NCBI GenBank assembly: GCA_015075075.1 | Contig: JABTVA010000003.1 | Location: 157,687-221,686, forward strand | Direction of reading: 5' to 3' | DNA: 64,000 bases | Source: Deltaproteobacteria bacterium | Lineage (GTDB): Bacteria; Desulfobacterota; GWC2-55-46 | Part shown: positions 17,640-26,789 of the stretch, one piece after another | How the letters are laid out: each line of letters starts with the position of its first letter | How positions within the stretch are numbered: position 1 is the first letter of the stretch | Translations under genes and position numbers: made by a program | The notes under the pieces: model-generated | What the model was told of the DNA's origin: nothing | Databases searched by the model: none | What the model saw: the letters and a program-made list of their open reading frames with translations, nothing else

Positions 17640-18314
17640 ATGTTGAGAAAGCCGTTTTCGTTAATTGCACCGATCATTGCCATACTCGTATTCAGCGTTT
17701 CAACCGCAAGCACTGCAAGCGCGGCGGACCTTCTAAACCAGGTGTTTTTCAGGTTCGGGAAGGCGAAGCTCAGCGACGACAGGGGCGGAGAGGTCTTCAC
17801 GGACACCATGAACGTCTTCGGGGAGGGAAGGAACGACGGCACGAGCGGCCGGAGCATAAGCGCGGGGCTCGACATCGCCCTTTCAAGGGATTTCGGGCCG
17901 GGCACGCTTTTAGGGGAGATAATGCTCGACTATTCGAGGTTCTCGAAAAAGAGGGTCACGCAGACCACGACGACGCTCCTTGAGCTCGACGGCGTGGGCA
18001 CGCACAACACGAAAGAGGTGACCGTCTCGGAGCTCGTCGTGGCGGTCGCGCCGAAGTACAGGTTCGATCGTATAGGCTCCGGAAAGGTAAGGCCCTGGAT
18101 AATACCGGCGGGGGTCGCCTTCATGGTCAACTCCCCGCCGTCGGACGACACGACCTATCTTGACATAGGCTACCACCTCGGGGCCGGTGTCGAATATGCC
18201 GTAAAGGATTTCCTGAGCGTCGGGATCGACTACCGCCACACCATCGCAAGCGGCGACCCGGGCATAAAGGCGAGCTACTCCACAGCCGCGGTCTATTTGG
18301 GCATAAACTTCTAA
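17640..18314 (+). CDS. Outer-membrane beta-barrel protein
   Basis: 224 residues. A hydrophobic signal (SLIAPIIAILVFSVSTASTA, ending ASAA) is followed by alternating beta-rich stretches, a glycine-rich middle and a C-terminal aromatic residue (YLGINF), as in small 8-stranded barrels of the OmpW/opacity type. FFRFGKAKLSDDRGGEVF at the mature N-terminus is typical. The ATG at 17,640 starts the signal peptide; the frame is open further upstream without support. Ligand unknown. Confidence 0.75.
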   Translation: MLRKPFSLIAPIIAILVFSVSTASTASAADLLNQVFFRFGKAKLSDDRGGEVFTDTMNVFGEGRNDGTSGRSISAGLDIALSRDFGPGTLLGEIMLDYSRFSKKRVTQTTTTLLELDGVGTHNTKEVTVSELVVAVAPKYRFDRIGSGKVRPWIIPAGVAFMVNSPPSDDTTYLDIGYHLGAGVEYAVKDFLSVGIDYRHTIASGDPGIKASYSTAAVYLGINF

Positions 18315-18367
18315 ACGGCAAACCGTAATCTATTTGAAACCACGGCTGGCCATCCATACCCTGGCCA

Positions 18368-18430
18368 GGGCAGGTCCCTTTCAGCCACCTCCTTCCGCTA
18401 ACGCGAAAACGAGCTGAAAGGGGCCTGCCC
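18368..18430. repeat. Inverted repeat in convergent intergenic space
   Basis: GGGCAGGTCCCTTTCAGC and GCTGAAAGGGGCCTGCCC are inverted repeats with one mismatch, spaced 27 bp. It lies between two converging genes and could serve as a bidirectional terminator or be a mobile palindrome. Confidence 0.65.
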
Positions 18431-18485
18431 CTCCTATTCATCCGAAAGCGGGCCCAGCCCCTTCCCAACACGCCCCTGAATTATT

Positions 18486-19055
18486 TCACAGCATTCCGGG
18501 CCTGAAGAGCTTCTTCCGGTTTATGGTCTTGCCTGAGACCATGAAGACGCCGTCGCCGGTGTAGTGTAGCGTCTCGGGATATTTCGGCGTAACTGCGGCA
18601 TGGGCCTTTACCACCTCGAAGATGAAGAAATCGTATTTGTCCACGAGCGCGTCGTCGTAGAGCCTGCATTCGAAGTTGGCGTGGCACTCTCGTATCAAGG
18701 GCGCGCCGACCACCTCTGCATCCTCGGGCGTAAGGCCGAATTCCCTGAACTTGTCGATTTCCGCGCCGGTCGTGTTCCCCACCCTTACGACCGTGTCCGC
18801 AAGATCCGCGGTCGGAAGGTTAATGACGCATTCGCCGCTATCGCGTATCATCCGGAAGCTGTGGTTTCCGCTTGAAATGACGCAGCCGACGAGCGAAGGA
18901 GTGAACTCCATCACCGTGTGCCAGCCCATCGTCATTATATTCGTCTTGCCCTTCCATCTCGACGAGACGAGCACTATGGGACCGGGCTCAAGGAAGTGCC
19001 TCACCTCGCTTAATGGAAAATCCTTTTTCCCTGGATATTTTTGTATAGGCGTCAT
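18486..19055 (-). CDS. Flavin reductase family protein
   Basis: 189 residues from the ATG at 19,055, which has a GGGGG ribosome site; the frame runs 32 residues further up without similarity. PIVLVSSRWKGKTNIMTMGWH, PSLVGCVISSGNHSFRMI and SGECVINLPTADLADTVV follow the flavin reductase-like (FMN-binding split barrel) pattern, close to the flavoredoxin type of anaerobes. Likely binds FMN; electron partner unknown. Confidence 0.85.
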   Translation of the reverse strand: MTPIQKYPGKKDFPLSEVRHFLEPGPIVLVSSRWKGKTNIMTMGWHTVMEFTPSLVGCVISSGNHSFRMIRDSGECVINLPTADLADTVVRVGNTTGAEIDKFREFGLTPEDAEVVGAPLIRECHANFECRLYDDALVDKYDFFIFEVVKAHAAVTPKYPETLHYTGDGVFMVSGKTINRKKLFRPGML

Positions 19056-19152
19056 AAAACCCCCGTGCGCAGGCGGAAGCAACCCCGCCAGACCTGAACT
19101 GACGGCCCAAGTCCAATTATAGCAAATCGGCCGCGCACCCCCGCCAATCACC

Positions 19153-19179
19153 TTGACAGCGGAACCCAGCTCATATTAA
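19153..19179 (+). promoter_or_regulatory. Likely promoter of the riboswitch transcript
   Basis: TTGACA (19,153-19,158) and TATTAA (19,174-19,179), spacer 15 bp, just upstream of the cobalamin riboswitch. Confidence 0.5.
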
Positions 19180-19194
19180 AGTACGCCCACATAT

Positions 19195-19369
19195 ATCAGG
19201 TAATCCCCTTTGGGGGATTAAGAGGGAATCCCGTGGCCGGTTGTGTAAACCGGGAATCGGGAGCGGTCCCGCCGCTGTGACCGGGGACGAAAGCCGACAA
19301 TACCACTGGGAAGCATCCTGGGAAGGTCGGACGAGTAGGCTGATCCGGAAGCCAGAAGACCTGCCTGAT
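19195..19369 (+). promoter_or_regulatory. Cobalamin riboswitch
   Basis: Conserved blocks appear in order: AAGAGGGAA, GCGGTCCCGCCGCTGTGA, GAAAGCCGAC, the B12-box-like ACCACTGGGAA, GGGAAGG and GCCAGAAGACCTGCC. The closing stem is ATCAGG (19,195-19,200) with CCTGAT (19,364-19,369). A terminator follows about 80 nt later, so control is probably by premature termination when adenosylcobalamin is bound. The target is the bzaF-like gene at 19,686. Confidence 0.93.
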
Positions 19370-19447
19370 GTGAATTGCCGACTGCCTTCTCGCGGACTGG
19401 AAGGCCTCGCCGAAAACACAAAATACTGAGGGTGAAGTACAGGGTGC

Positions 19448-19481
19448 AATCCTCAGAGCGAAAGCTCTGGGGATTTTTTTG
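19448..19481 (+). terminator. Riboswitch expression-platform terminator
   Basis: AATCC-CAGAGC pairs with GCTCTG-GGATT around a GAAA tetraloop, followed by seven T. Confidence 0.85.
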
Positions 19482-19514
19482 TTTTCAGGGACTTGCAAAA
19501 GGGGGGGTCTCATC

Positions 19515-19602
19515 TGTCATTCTGAACGGAGCGAAGAATCTCGGTGAATATGAATCAGCACGTCACAGGATTCTTCGTCGCCTTCGGCTCCTCAGAATGA
19601 CG
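19515..19602 (+). repeat. Palindromic repeat between riboswitch and bzaF
   Basis: TGTCATTCTGAACGGAGCG, GAAGAATCTC, a short middle, GGATTCTTCG and CTCAGAATGACG form an imperfect palindrome of a type widespread in bacterial genomes. It lengthens the leader between the terminator and the gene start. Confidence 0.8.
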
Positions 19603-19685
19603 ACCACCGGCTGTTTAAAAAATAAGGAGTTTGTTTTTTAATCCCCCCTGCCCCCAACTGGGCAGTCGCAAATCAAGGAGGCGAT

Positions 19686-20987
19686 ATGACGCAGATAGAG
19701 GCCGCAATAAAAGGCATCATCACGAAGGAGATGGAAGGAGCCGCTACGGGCGAAAACAGGACGGCGGAATACGTAAGGCAGATGGTAGCCGAGGGCAAGG
19801 CCGTAATCCCCAACAACACCGGGAGGAAGGCGCGGCTCGTGGCGATTGGCGCCGGGCTCCGGACAAAGGTCAACGCGAGCATCGGGACGTCTTCGGACAT
19901 AATCGACGTGAAGGCCGAGGTGGAAAAGGCCCTTGCCGCCGAGAAGGCAGGGGCGGACACCCTGATGGAGCTTTCCGTCGGAGGGGACCTCGACGCCATA
20001 AGGAAAGAGGTCCTTGCCGCGACCTCCCTTTCGGTCGGGAGCGTCCCGCTCTATCAGGCCTTCAAGGAGGCGATCGAAAGATACCACGACCCCAACAAGC
20101 TCACAGAAGAGCTCCTTTTCGACGTGCTGGAGAGGCAGTGCTCGGACGGCATCTCCTTCATGGCCGTCCACTGCGGCATAAACAGGCTCACGATAGAGCG
20201 ATTGAACAGGCAGGGCTACCGCTACGGCGGGCTCGTCTCCAGGGGCGGCTCCTACATGGTCGGCTGGATGCTCAGGAACAACCGCGAAAACCCGCTCTAT
20301 GAGAAATTCGACAAAGTAGTCGGGATACTCAAGAAGTACGACTGCGTCCTGAGCCTCGGTAACGGGCTACGCGCGGGCGCCGTGCACGACAGCCTCGACA
20401 GGGCCCAGGTGCAGGAGCTTCTCATAAACTGCGAGCTTGCGGAGGCCGGGCAGGAGATGGGCTGCCAGATGATGTGCGAGGGGCCGGGACACCTGCCGCT
20501 CGACGACATAGAGGCGAACGTGAAACTCCAGAAGAGGATGAGCAACGACGCCCCATTCTATGTGCTCGGCCCGCTCACGACCGATATCGCCGCCGGTTAC
20601 GACCACATATCAGCGGCAATAGGCGCTGCCGAGGCCGCGCGCTACGGGGCAGACCTCATCTGCTACGTGACGCCCGCGGAGCACCTCGCCCTCCCCAACA
20701 GGGACGACGTCGTCGAGGGCGTGAGGGCCGCAAGGATAGCCGCGCACGCCGGGGACATGGTAAAGCTCAAGAGCGGCTCAAGGGACATGGCTATGGCAAA
20801 GGCCAGGAGGGATTTGAAGTGGGACGAGCAGCAGAGGCTCGGCCTATTCGGAGAAAAAGCCGCCGAGATACGGGCGAGCCGCGCCCCTGAGGAGCCGGAC
20901 ACCTGCACCCTGTGCGGGAGCTTCTGCGCGCTCGACAACGTGAACGCGTATTTCAGGGAAAGCCTCAGAGGCGGCGGGAAGGCCTGA
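19686..20987 (+). CDS. bzaF: 5-hydroxybenzimidazole synthase (ThiC paralogue)
   Basis: 433 residues of the ThiC radical-SAM family. MVAEGKAVIPNN, CGINRLTIER, SRGGSYMVGWML, MCEGPGHLPLDD and VLGPLTTDIAAGYDHISAAI are family motifs; the C-terminal cluster ligands are in CTLCGSFC. ThiC makes the thiamine pyrimidine, and its paralogue BzaF makes the lower-ligand precursor of cobamides from the same substrate (AIR). A cobalamin riboswitch, not a TPP riboswitch, lies upstream, so BzaF is the better call. Sequence alone does not exclude ThiC. The RBS AAGGAGG precedes the ATG. No other cobamide gene is adjacent. Confidence 0.78.
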   Translation: MTQIEAAIKGIITKEMEGAATGENRTAEYVRQMVAEGKAVIPNNTGRKARLVAIGAGLRTKVNASIGTSSDIIDVKAEVEKALAAEKAGADTLMELSVGGDLDAIRKEVLAATSLSVGSVPLYQAFKEAIERYHDPNKLTEELLFDVLERQCSDGISFMAVHCGINRLTIERLNRQGYRYGGLVSRGGSYMVGWMLRNNRENPLYEKFDKVVGILKKYDCVLSLGNGLRAGAVHDSLDRAQVQELLINCELAEAGQEMGCQMMCEGPGHLPLDDIEANVKLQKRMSNDAPFYVLGPLTTDIAAGYDHISAAIGAAEAARYGADLICYVTPAEHLALPNRDDVVEGVRAARIAAHAGDMVKLKSGSRDMAMAKARRDLKWDEQQRLGLFGEKAAEIRASRAPEEPDTCTLCGSFCALDNVNAYFRESLRGGGKA

Positions 20988-21073
20988 AATTTTGATTGCC
21001 GGGAAACGATGGGGAAGCGCCCCGCTCTCCCCTGCCCTCTTTTTTTCCTTGACCTGAAGCCGCGCCCGGGCTA

Positions 21074-21097
21074 TTATTTAAGTACTTTATTAAATAA
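21074..21097 (+). promoter_or_regulatory. Candidate operator of the ArsR regulator
   Basis: TTATTTAA and TTAAATAA are perfect 8-bp inverted repeats spaced 8 bp, ending 24 nt before the GTG start. The position suits autorepression by the winged-helix protein encoded next. Confidence 0.55.
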
Positions 21098-21120
21098 TTG
21101 ATTATAGTCAGGGACAGCGC

Positions 21121-21465
21121 GTGAGTAAAAAGGATTCCATCCAGAAAGAGGTCTTCGAGATACAGGCGGGCGTGTGCCAGTGCCTTGCGAACCCCAAGCG
21201 CCTCGAGATACTCCATATCCTCCGCGACAGGGAGCTTTCGGCGACGGATATCGCCGAAAAGGTCGGCATCTCCAACGCGAACGCGTCCCAGCACCTGGCC
21301 ATCATGCGGACCAAGGGGCTCCTTAAGAGCAGGCGCGAGGGGGTGAGCATCCGCTACTCGCTCGCGAACCCGAAGGTCACGATTGCCTGCGACATCATGA
21401 GGGAGGTCCTTTTCGAGCACCTTAGCGAGAAACAGCACCTTACGAAAAAGGTGAGGATAATATGA
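21121..21465 (+). CDS. ArsR/SmtB-family transcriptional regulator
   Basis: 114 residues, GTG start. ALANPKR-like CLANPKRLEILHILRDRELS, then TDIAEKVGISNANASQHLAI as the recognition helix and a wing (GLLKSRREGVSIRYSL). Two Cys near the N-terminus (GVCQCLANP) could sense metal, thiol or redox state. The stop overlaps the next start as ATGA, so it is translated with a V4R-like protein. The AT-rich palindrome just upstream is its probable operator. The signal is unknown. Confidence 0.88.
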   Translation: MSKKDSIQKEVFEIQAGVCQCLANPKRLEILHILRDRELSATDIAEKVGISNANASQHLAIMRTKGLLKSRREGVSIRYSLANPKVTIACDIMREVLFEHLSEKQHLTKKVRII

Positions 21466-21929
21466 ACCTGAAGGAGGAGGCACAAATGTCCCGCGATTTC
21501 TCAAAGGAGTTTTTCGCCGCGTACCACGCGGCCGTTTTCGAGGCCCTCGGGGAGGACGCCCCGAGATATAACGCCAGGATAGGGGCGCTCCTTGCCAATG
21601 CCTGGCAGAAGACGTTGAAGGAGCTTCCAGCGGACAGCGCAGGGTTCAAGGAAGCGATAGAGGCCTGGATGAGCGGGCCGTTCAGGTTTTCGGACGTGGC
21701 CAGGCTCGAATTCAACGACGACGGCACCGCCTACCTCTATGTAAAGGGCTGCGACATCTGCAACGGCAACGAGGTCCTGAGAAGCGGCGGCAAGAAGGGC
21801 GTGTGCCCCATAAGCCAGATGGTCAAGTCGGCGATGGGGAAGGCCCTCAAGACAGGGATAGAGCTTACAGGGAGCGAAAAGCCAGGCCCTGTCGGGGAGT
21901 GCTACTTGAGATACAAGCTCGGCAAATGA
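21462..21929 (+). CDS. V4R-like cysteine-containing protein
   Basis: 155 residues. An N-terminal helical part leads to a C-terminal core with GCDICNGNEVLRSGG, GVCPISQMVKSAMGKAL and a final GECYLRYKL. The Cys pattern and the closing GxCYxxY resemble V4R (4-vinyl reductase/hydrocarbon-binding) domains, which often sense small molecules; this assignment is tentative. The start overlaps the ArsR stop, suggesting a sensor-regulator pair. The 21,930-22,286 gap after it shows no gene. Confidence 0.6.
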   Translation: MNLKEEAQMSRDFSKEFFAAYHAAVFEALGEDAPRYNARIGALLANAWQKTLKELPADSAGFKEAIEAWMSGPFRFSDVARLEFNDDGTAYLYVKGCDICNGNEVLRSGGKKGVCPISQMVKSAMGKALKTGIELTGSEKPGPVGECYLRYKLGK

Positions 21930-22286
21930 CCCCGGCGCTTTCTCCGGGCGGATAGCTTCAAGTCGCGGCCTTCCGCGCATATCAGCGCCATTCCGCCCGA
22001 ACCCGCCGCGCCTGCCTGCCTTGCCCAGGCAAAACCGATGTCCACTCCCCACCGGCCCCATTCCATTTAAAAACGTAGCGATAGCCCCTCGCCCCTTCCC
22101 TCCGGCCCATTTTGCCTGTTGATAATTGTTCCGATTTTTTATACAATTCCGGAACGCTCCTGCAAACAGGAATTGCATGAGGGAAACCGGACCGGTGCGG
22201 TGCAGTCAGGCCTCAAGCTCAGCCCGGTTTTAAAACGCATTCGCCATGCACATCAGCCACAGCGAAAGGATAAGCGTGTTGGGAAT

Positions 22287-24628
22287 ATGAGAAGGAAGGG
22301 GGTCGCCGTACTGCTACTGACCGTGTTCGCGGTCAACTTCATCTCCCTCGTCTACCAGGTCCTCTGGACCCGCAACATAATGGCCATATTCGGCTCGACC
22401 GCCCTCTCCATATCGACCACCCTTACCGTATTCCTCTCGGGCATAGCCCTGGGCGGCTATCTCGGCGGCGTCTGGATAAGGAAGGCGAAGAACAAATACA
22501 TGACTATGGGCGCGCTCCTCGTGCTGCTGGGCGTCTATTGCTTCTTCATAGGAAGCCTCTTCGGCCTGGTCGACCTCATATATATAAGCCTCTCCGGCAA
22601 CATCGAATCCGCCCTGGCCTCCAACCTCATTAAGCTCGTCCTCATATTCGCGATACTCATATTGCCGACGACCATAATAGGCTCCATGTTCCCCATATGC
22701 ACCTACCTCTATTCAATCGAGTTCGGGAAATTCGGGAAGGATGTGGCCTTCATATACTTCCTCGACACCCTCGGGGCGGCCCTCGGCGCAATCGTGAGCG
22801 GGTTCGTCCTCGTGCCGCACGTGGGCCTCAGGGAGTCATCCTTTATCGCGGCGCTCGCCTATGTGCTCCTCGGCGCGTTCATACTGGCCACAAAACGGGG
22901 CGCGCCGGAAGAGGCGGCCGGGGCTGAAGCAGCCGCAAGCGCAAAGGCCGGGCTAAAGCTCGACCCGGCAAGGGCCTTCATACTCGCGGCCCTCTTTTTC
23001 GGGGGCTTCTCCGCCCTCATGCTCGAGGTCGTCTGGTCCAGGTATTTCCACCTCATCTTCGGCACCAGCATATACGCGTTCTCGATAGTAATAGCCGCGT
23101 TTCTCCTGGGGCTCTCCATCGGGAGCTTCGCCGTAAAGCGCCGCCTCGAAAGCCTCAGAAACCCGCTCCTCCTCTTCGCCTACATCGAGATACTGATAGG
23201 CGGCTTCGCGCTCCTGGTGATACGCTCCTCCTCATGGATCGAGACCATATATTTCAAGCTCTACCAGGACATAGAAAACTTCTACCTCTTTCAAGGCATC
23301 CTCTTCACAATAGCCTTTCTCATAATGCTCGTGCGGCACTCATGGGCGCAAACTTCCCGCTTGCAGTCAAAATTTTCGGGAGGAAGAAGGAGACCAGGGG
23401 CGAGGACGCGGGAATCACCTTTGCGTTCAACACCGCGGGCGGGATAGCAGGGGCCTTTGCCGCCGGTTTCTTCATAATACCCTCCCTCGGCCTCGAAAAG
23501 ACCAACTTCCTGGCCTTCGCGGCATATCTCCTCATCGGCTTCGCGGCCCTCGCGGTGGCCGGGAGCCGCGCCAGGCTCCATTACGCCCTTGGCGCGGGCC
23601 TGGCCGGAGTCTTTCTCGCGGGAGGCTATCTCTTCGGCAACCCGCCGTCGCTCAACTGGGGCGTATACTACGGGGGCATAAGGAAGGCGTCGCTCGAGGA
23701 ATTCAAGTACAACAAGTACTACATGGAAAGGGACATCATCTACTCCAGGCACGGGCACTACGGGCTCGTCTCAGTCCGGCATGACAAATTGCAGAACGAG
23801 CTCCAGCTCATCAACAACGGCAAGGTGGACGCGTCCAACAACATCATCGACACACATACGCAGCTCCTCATAGGGCACCTGCCGCTTTTCCTCCACAAGA
23901 ACCCCGAGAGGGTGCTGAACATCGGGCTGGGGGGCGGGTTCACGGTCGGGGCCATAAAGGCCCATCCGCAGGTGAAGCACATAGACGTGGTGGAGATCGA
24001 CCCGCTGGTCGTAGAGGCCACCGGCACCCATTTCAGGGAGGTAAATAACGACGCCCTGAACGACCCGAGGATAAGCGTCCACATCCACGACGGCCGCCAT
24101 TTCATAAAGACTACCCCGCACAAGTACGACATCATCGTGTCCGAACCGCCGAATATCTGGGTCTCGGGCGTCTCCATGCTCTTTACGCGCGAGTTCTACA
24201 AGCTCGCCGACGAGCGTCTCAAAAAAGGCGGCCTCCTCTTCCAGTGGGCGCCCGGCTACGAGATGAGCACAGAGGACATGAAGCTCATAGTCAAGACCCT
24301 GAGGGAGCGGTTTGAATACGTCTCTTACTGGGTCGAGGGCTTCGACGTGGCAATCATCGCCTCCCACGAATATCCGGCCGTGGACCCGGCCTACATAGAA
24401 AGCCTTCTCGCCATACCGAGGATCAAGTACGACGCGGAGAACCTTTTTGACAAGGCCACTCCGGATTTCATCGTCTCATACATCCAGACGCCGGTAGTGC
24501 CTTTCGGTATGATCGACTATCACCTGAGAGACTTCAACCTCGTAAATACCGACAACCTGCCCTATCTCGAGTTCAATACCGCGCGGAACATGTTCAATTT
24601 CCAGAAGACCATGAAGGAAAGCCTATAG
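22287..24628 (+). pseudogene. Multipass membrane protein with C-terminal spermidine-synthase domain, one frameshift
   Basis: The first ~350 residues (from the ATG at 22,287) are transmembrane segments of the fused MFS/spermidine-synthase type: FISLVYQVLWTRNIMAIFG, SGIALGGYLGG and a second repeat LMLEVVWSRYFHLIFG. The frame breaks near 23,333, where a C appears lost in GTGCGGCAC, and resumes with GANFPLAVKIFGRK, more membrane helices, then the synthase fold: NIGLGGGFTVGAI, VVEIDPLV, DGRHFIKTTPHKYDIIVSEP. Everything else reads cleanly. The substrate of this family is unclear. One lost base could be a sequencing error. Confidence 0.8.
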
Positions 24629-24884
24629 AAGCGGCTGGCCTGCAACGGAACTTGGCGGATGCACGGAACAAAGGCCCTGTGGAATCCGTTATCATATCTG
24701 GCAGGGAGGTCCCGCTCATTCCTGATGTCATGCCACATGGGAACCGGCACGCTTGGGGCCCTTAGGCGCGGCGCTAATCCGGATTACACGAAACCCGGCA
24801 TTTTGACCCGGCAATTCAAGCAGGAGCGCCAGCCAATGCTTTTGAGCTTCCGCCTGAAGAGGGGGCGGCACTATCCAGGACAAA

Positions 24885-25985
24885 ATGGGGAACGCATTCC
24901 AGAAAACTTCCGGCAGGTATACCCTCACAGCCATAAGCCTCCACTGGGCGAGCGCGGTCCTCATCGCCTCCGCGTTTGCGCTCGGCGCATATATGATAAC
25001 GCTTGCCTTTTCCCCCTTCAAGCTCCAGCTCTTCTCATACCACAAATGGGTCGGGGTAACGGTCTTTCTTCTCGCGCTCATAAGGCTCGGCTGGCGGTCC
25101 TTTAACGCCCCGCCGCCCCTTCCCGAGAAGATGCCTTCATGGGAACACGCGGCGGCCAGGGCATCGCACTGGGTCCTTTATGCGCTCATGCTCGCGGTCC
25201 CGCTCACGGGCTGGCTCATGAGCTCGGCGCACGGCTTCCAGACGGTCTTTCTCGGGGTCTTTCCTATTCCCGACCTCGTCGGCAAGGACAAGGCCCTTGC
25301 GGAGCGGCTCGAGCTCGTCCACTTCGCCATGAACAAGGCTTTGCTGGCCGCTATTGCCGTCCACGTAATGGCGGCCCTCAAGCACCACTTCATAGACAGG
25401 GACGACGTCCTCCGGCGCATGCTCGGGCTCCGCACGCTTGCCGGCGCCCTCCTTCTGATCGCCATGCTGCCTGACGTTGCAGCTTCGATCCCGATAACGA
25501 AGGAAGACAGCCGTATCGACTTCATCTCAAGGCAGATGGGTGTCCCGATCAAGGGGGGCTTCGGGGAGTTCGACGCCGACGTGAACTTCGACCCTGCGGA
25601 CCCCCGGAGGAGCAGCGCATCCATAACCATATACCTGGAGAGCATTGACGCGGGCTCGGACGAGGCCACGGTCGAGATAAAGCGCAAACCCTGGTTCCAT
25701 ACGGCAAACTTTCCCAGGGCGGAGTTCAGGTCAAGAACGCTAACGGAGACCGGGCCAGGCCGATACGTCGTAAACGGGACCATGTCCATAAAGGGCAGGG
25801 AAAAGGAGGTAAGCGCGCCATTCACCGCCAAAAAGGCCGGGGAGTCGTGGGTCTTCGAAGGCAGGTTCGTATTAAAGCGCCTTGACTTCGGGATAGGCGA
25901 AGGCGCCTGGTCCGATACCGGCACCGTTGCGGACGAGGTGGAGCTACTCTTCATGTTCAAGGCGCCGGCTGGAAAAAAGCGATAA
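24885..25985 (+). CDS. Cytochrome b561-YceI fusion protein
   Basis: 366 residues. Residues ~10-190 are a four-helix cytochrome b561-type module with haem-ligand His in SLHWASAVL, SYHKWVGV, RASHWVLYAL and ALKHHFIDRDD. Residues ~205-360 are a YceI lipocalin-like domain (DSRIDFISRQMGVPIKGGFGEF-type start, SASITIYLESID, then LDFGIGEGAW). YceI proteins bind isoprenoid quinones or related lipids, so the fusion plausibly couples a membrane haem protein to a periplasmic quinone-binding domain. A separate YceI gene follows 37 nt downstream. Confidence 0.9.
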   Translation: MGNAFQKTSGRYTLTAISLHWASAVLIASAFALGAYMITLAFSPFKLQLFSYHKWVGVTVFLLALIRLGWRSFNAPPPLPEKMPSWEHAAARASHWVLYALMLAVPLTGWLMSSAHGFQTVFLGVFPIPDLVGKDKALAERLELVHFAMNKALLAAIAVHVMAALKHHFIDRDDVLRRMLGLRTLAGALLLIAMLPDVAASIPITKEDSRIDFISRQMGVPIKGGFGEFDADVNFDPADPRRSSASITIYLESIDAGSDEATVEIKRKPWFHTANFPRAEFRSRTLTETGPGRYVVNGTMSIKGREKEVSAPFTAKKAGESWVFEGRFVLKRLDFGIGEGAWSDTGTVADEVELLFMFKAPAGKKR

Positions 25986-26022
25986 CCGGTAATTCAACCA
26001 TCAAAAGGAGGGCTTGACGGGC

Positions 26023-26607
26023 ATGAAAAGACTGATGGCTGCTGTTTCGGTCCTATTCTTCGCGCTCCCGGCATACGCGGAGGTGGAGAGCTTCGTTATC
26101 GACCAGAGGCACACTTACCCGAGCTTCGAGGTGAGCCACATGGGGCTTTCGACCCAGCGGGGCCGCTTCGACTCCACGAGCGGCCGCATAACGCTCGACC
26201 GGGCGGCAAAGACAGGGACCGTAGAGATAACGATAGACGCCAGGACCGTAAGTACCGGGCTCGATGAGCTGGAGAAGCACTTGAGGAACGAGGACTTCTT
26301 TAACGTCGACAAATACCCGACCATAACCTTCAAGTCAAACGCGGTCGAGTTCGAGAATGATGTGCCCAAAAGCATCGTCGGCGATCTCACGCTCCTGGGA
26401 GTAACCAGGCCCGTCACCCTCGCCGTATCTTCATTCAACTGCAGGGTGCACCCGATAAACAAGAAGTACGTCTGCGGGGCTGACGCTGCGACGACGATAA
26501 AACGCTCGGATTTCGGTATGACCTACGCCATACCCGGGGTGAGCGACGAGGTGAAGCTCCTTTTGCAGGTGGAGGCGTTCAAGGAAGGGCAGCAAACGCA
26601 ACCTTAA
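26023..26607 (+). CDS. Periplasmic YceI-family protein
   Basis: 194 residues. Signal peptide MKRLMAAVSVLFFALPAYA, then FVIDQRHTYPSFEVSHMGLS, IDARTVSTGLDELEKHLR, FFNVDKYPTITFKS, GDLTLLGVTRPVTL and KRSDFGMTYAIPGVSDEV, the full YceI lipocalin pattern. The ATG at 26,023 has AAAGGAGG upstream; a TTG 9 nt earlier is less likely. Co-transcribed with the b561-YceI fusion; probably binds the same lipid or quinone ligand. Confidence 0.93.
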   Translation: MKRLMAAVSVLFFALPAYAEVESFVIDQRHTYPSFEVSHMGLSTQRGRFDSTSGRITLDRAAKTGTVEITIDARTVSTGLDELEKHLRNEDFFNVDKYPTITFKSNAVEFENDVPKSIVGDLTLLGVTRPVTLAVSSFNCRVHPINKKYVCGADAATTIKRSDFGMTYAIPGVSDEVKLLLQVEAFKEGQQTQP

Positions 26608-26650
26608 TACAGAAAGTCAAAAGGGGCGCTCTCGGAGGGGGCCCCTTTAG

Positions 26651-26787
26651 GCAACCTCTAAAAACTAGAGATTTTTCCCGCAATTAAGGAAGGCCGGGAT
26701 AAAATGCGGAGAATATATGATAATATGTGAGCATTTTATTCCCGGCTGACACAGAACCCGGGGGGGAAATCAATTTTTAGAGGTTGC
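26651..26787 (+). repeat. Repeat family C, copy 2 (intact)
   Basis: The 14-bp ends GCAACCTCTAAAAA and TTTTTAGAGGTTGC are perfect inverted repeats. The 137-bp body includes GGAAGGCCGGGATAAAATGC and TTTTATTCCCGGCTGACACA. It ends 2 nt before the stop codon of mutM. Confidence 0.85.
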
Positions 26788-26789
26788 CT

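Noticed and set aside
19686..20987. Plain ThiC (thiamine pyrimidine synthase)
   Set aside because: Not excluded by motifs, but the upstream riboswitch is of cobalamin type, not TPP type, so BzaF is preferred.
23320..23350. Programmed frameshift in the membrane spermidine-synthase-like gene
   Set aside because: No slippery heptamer or downstream structure is evident; a lost base is simpler.
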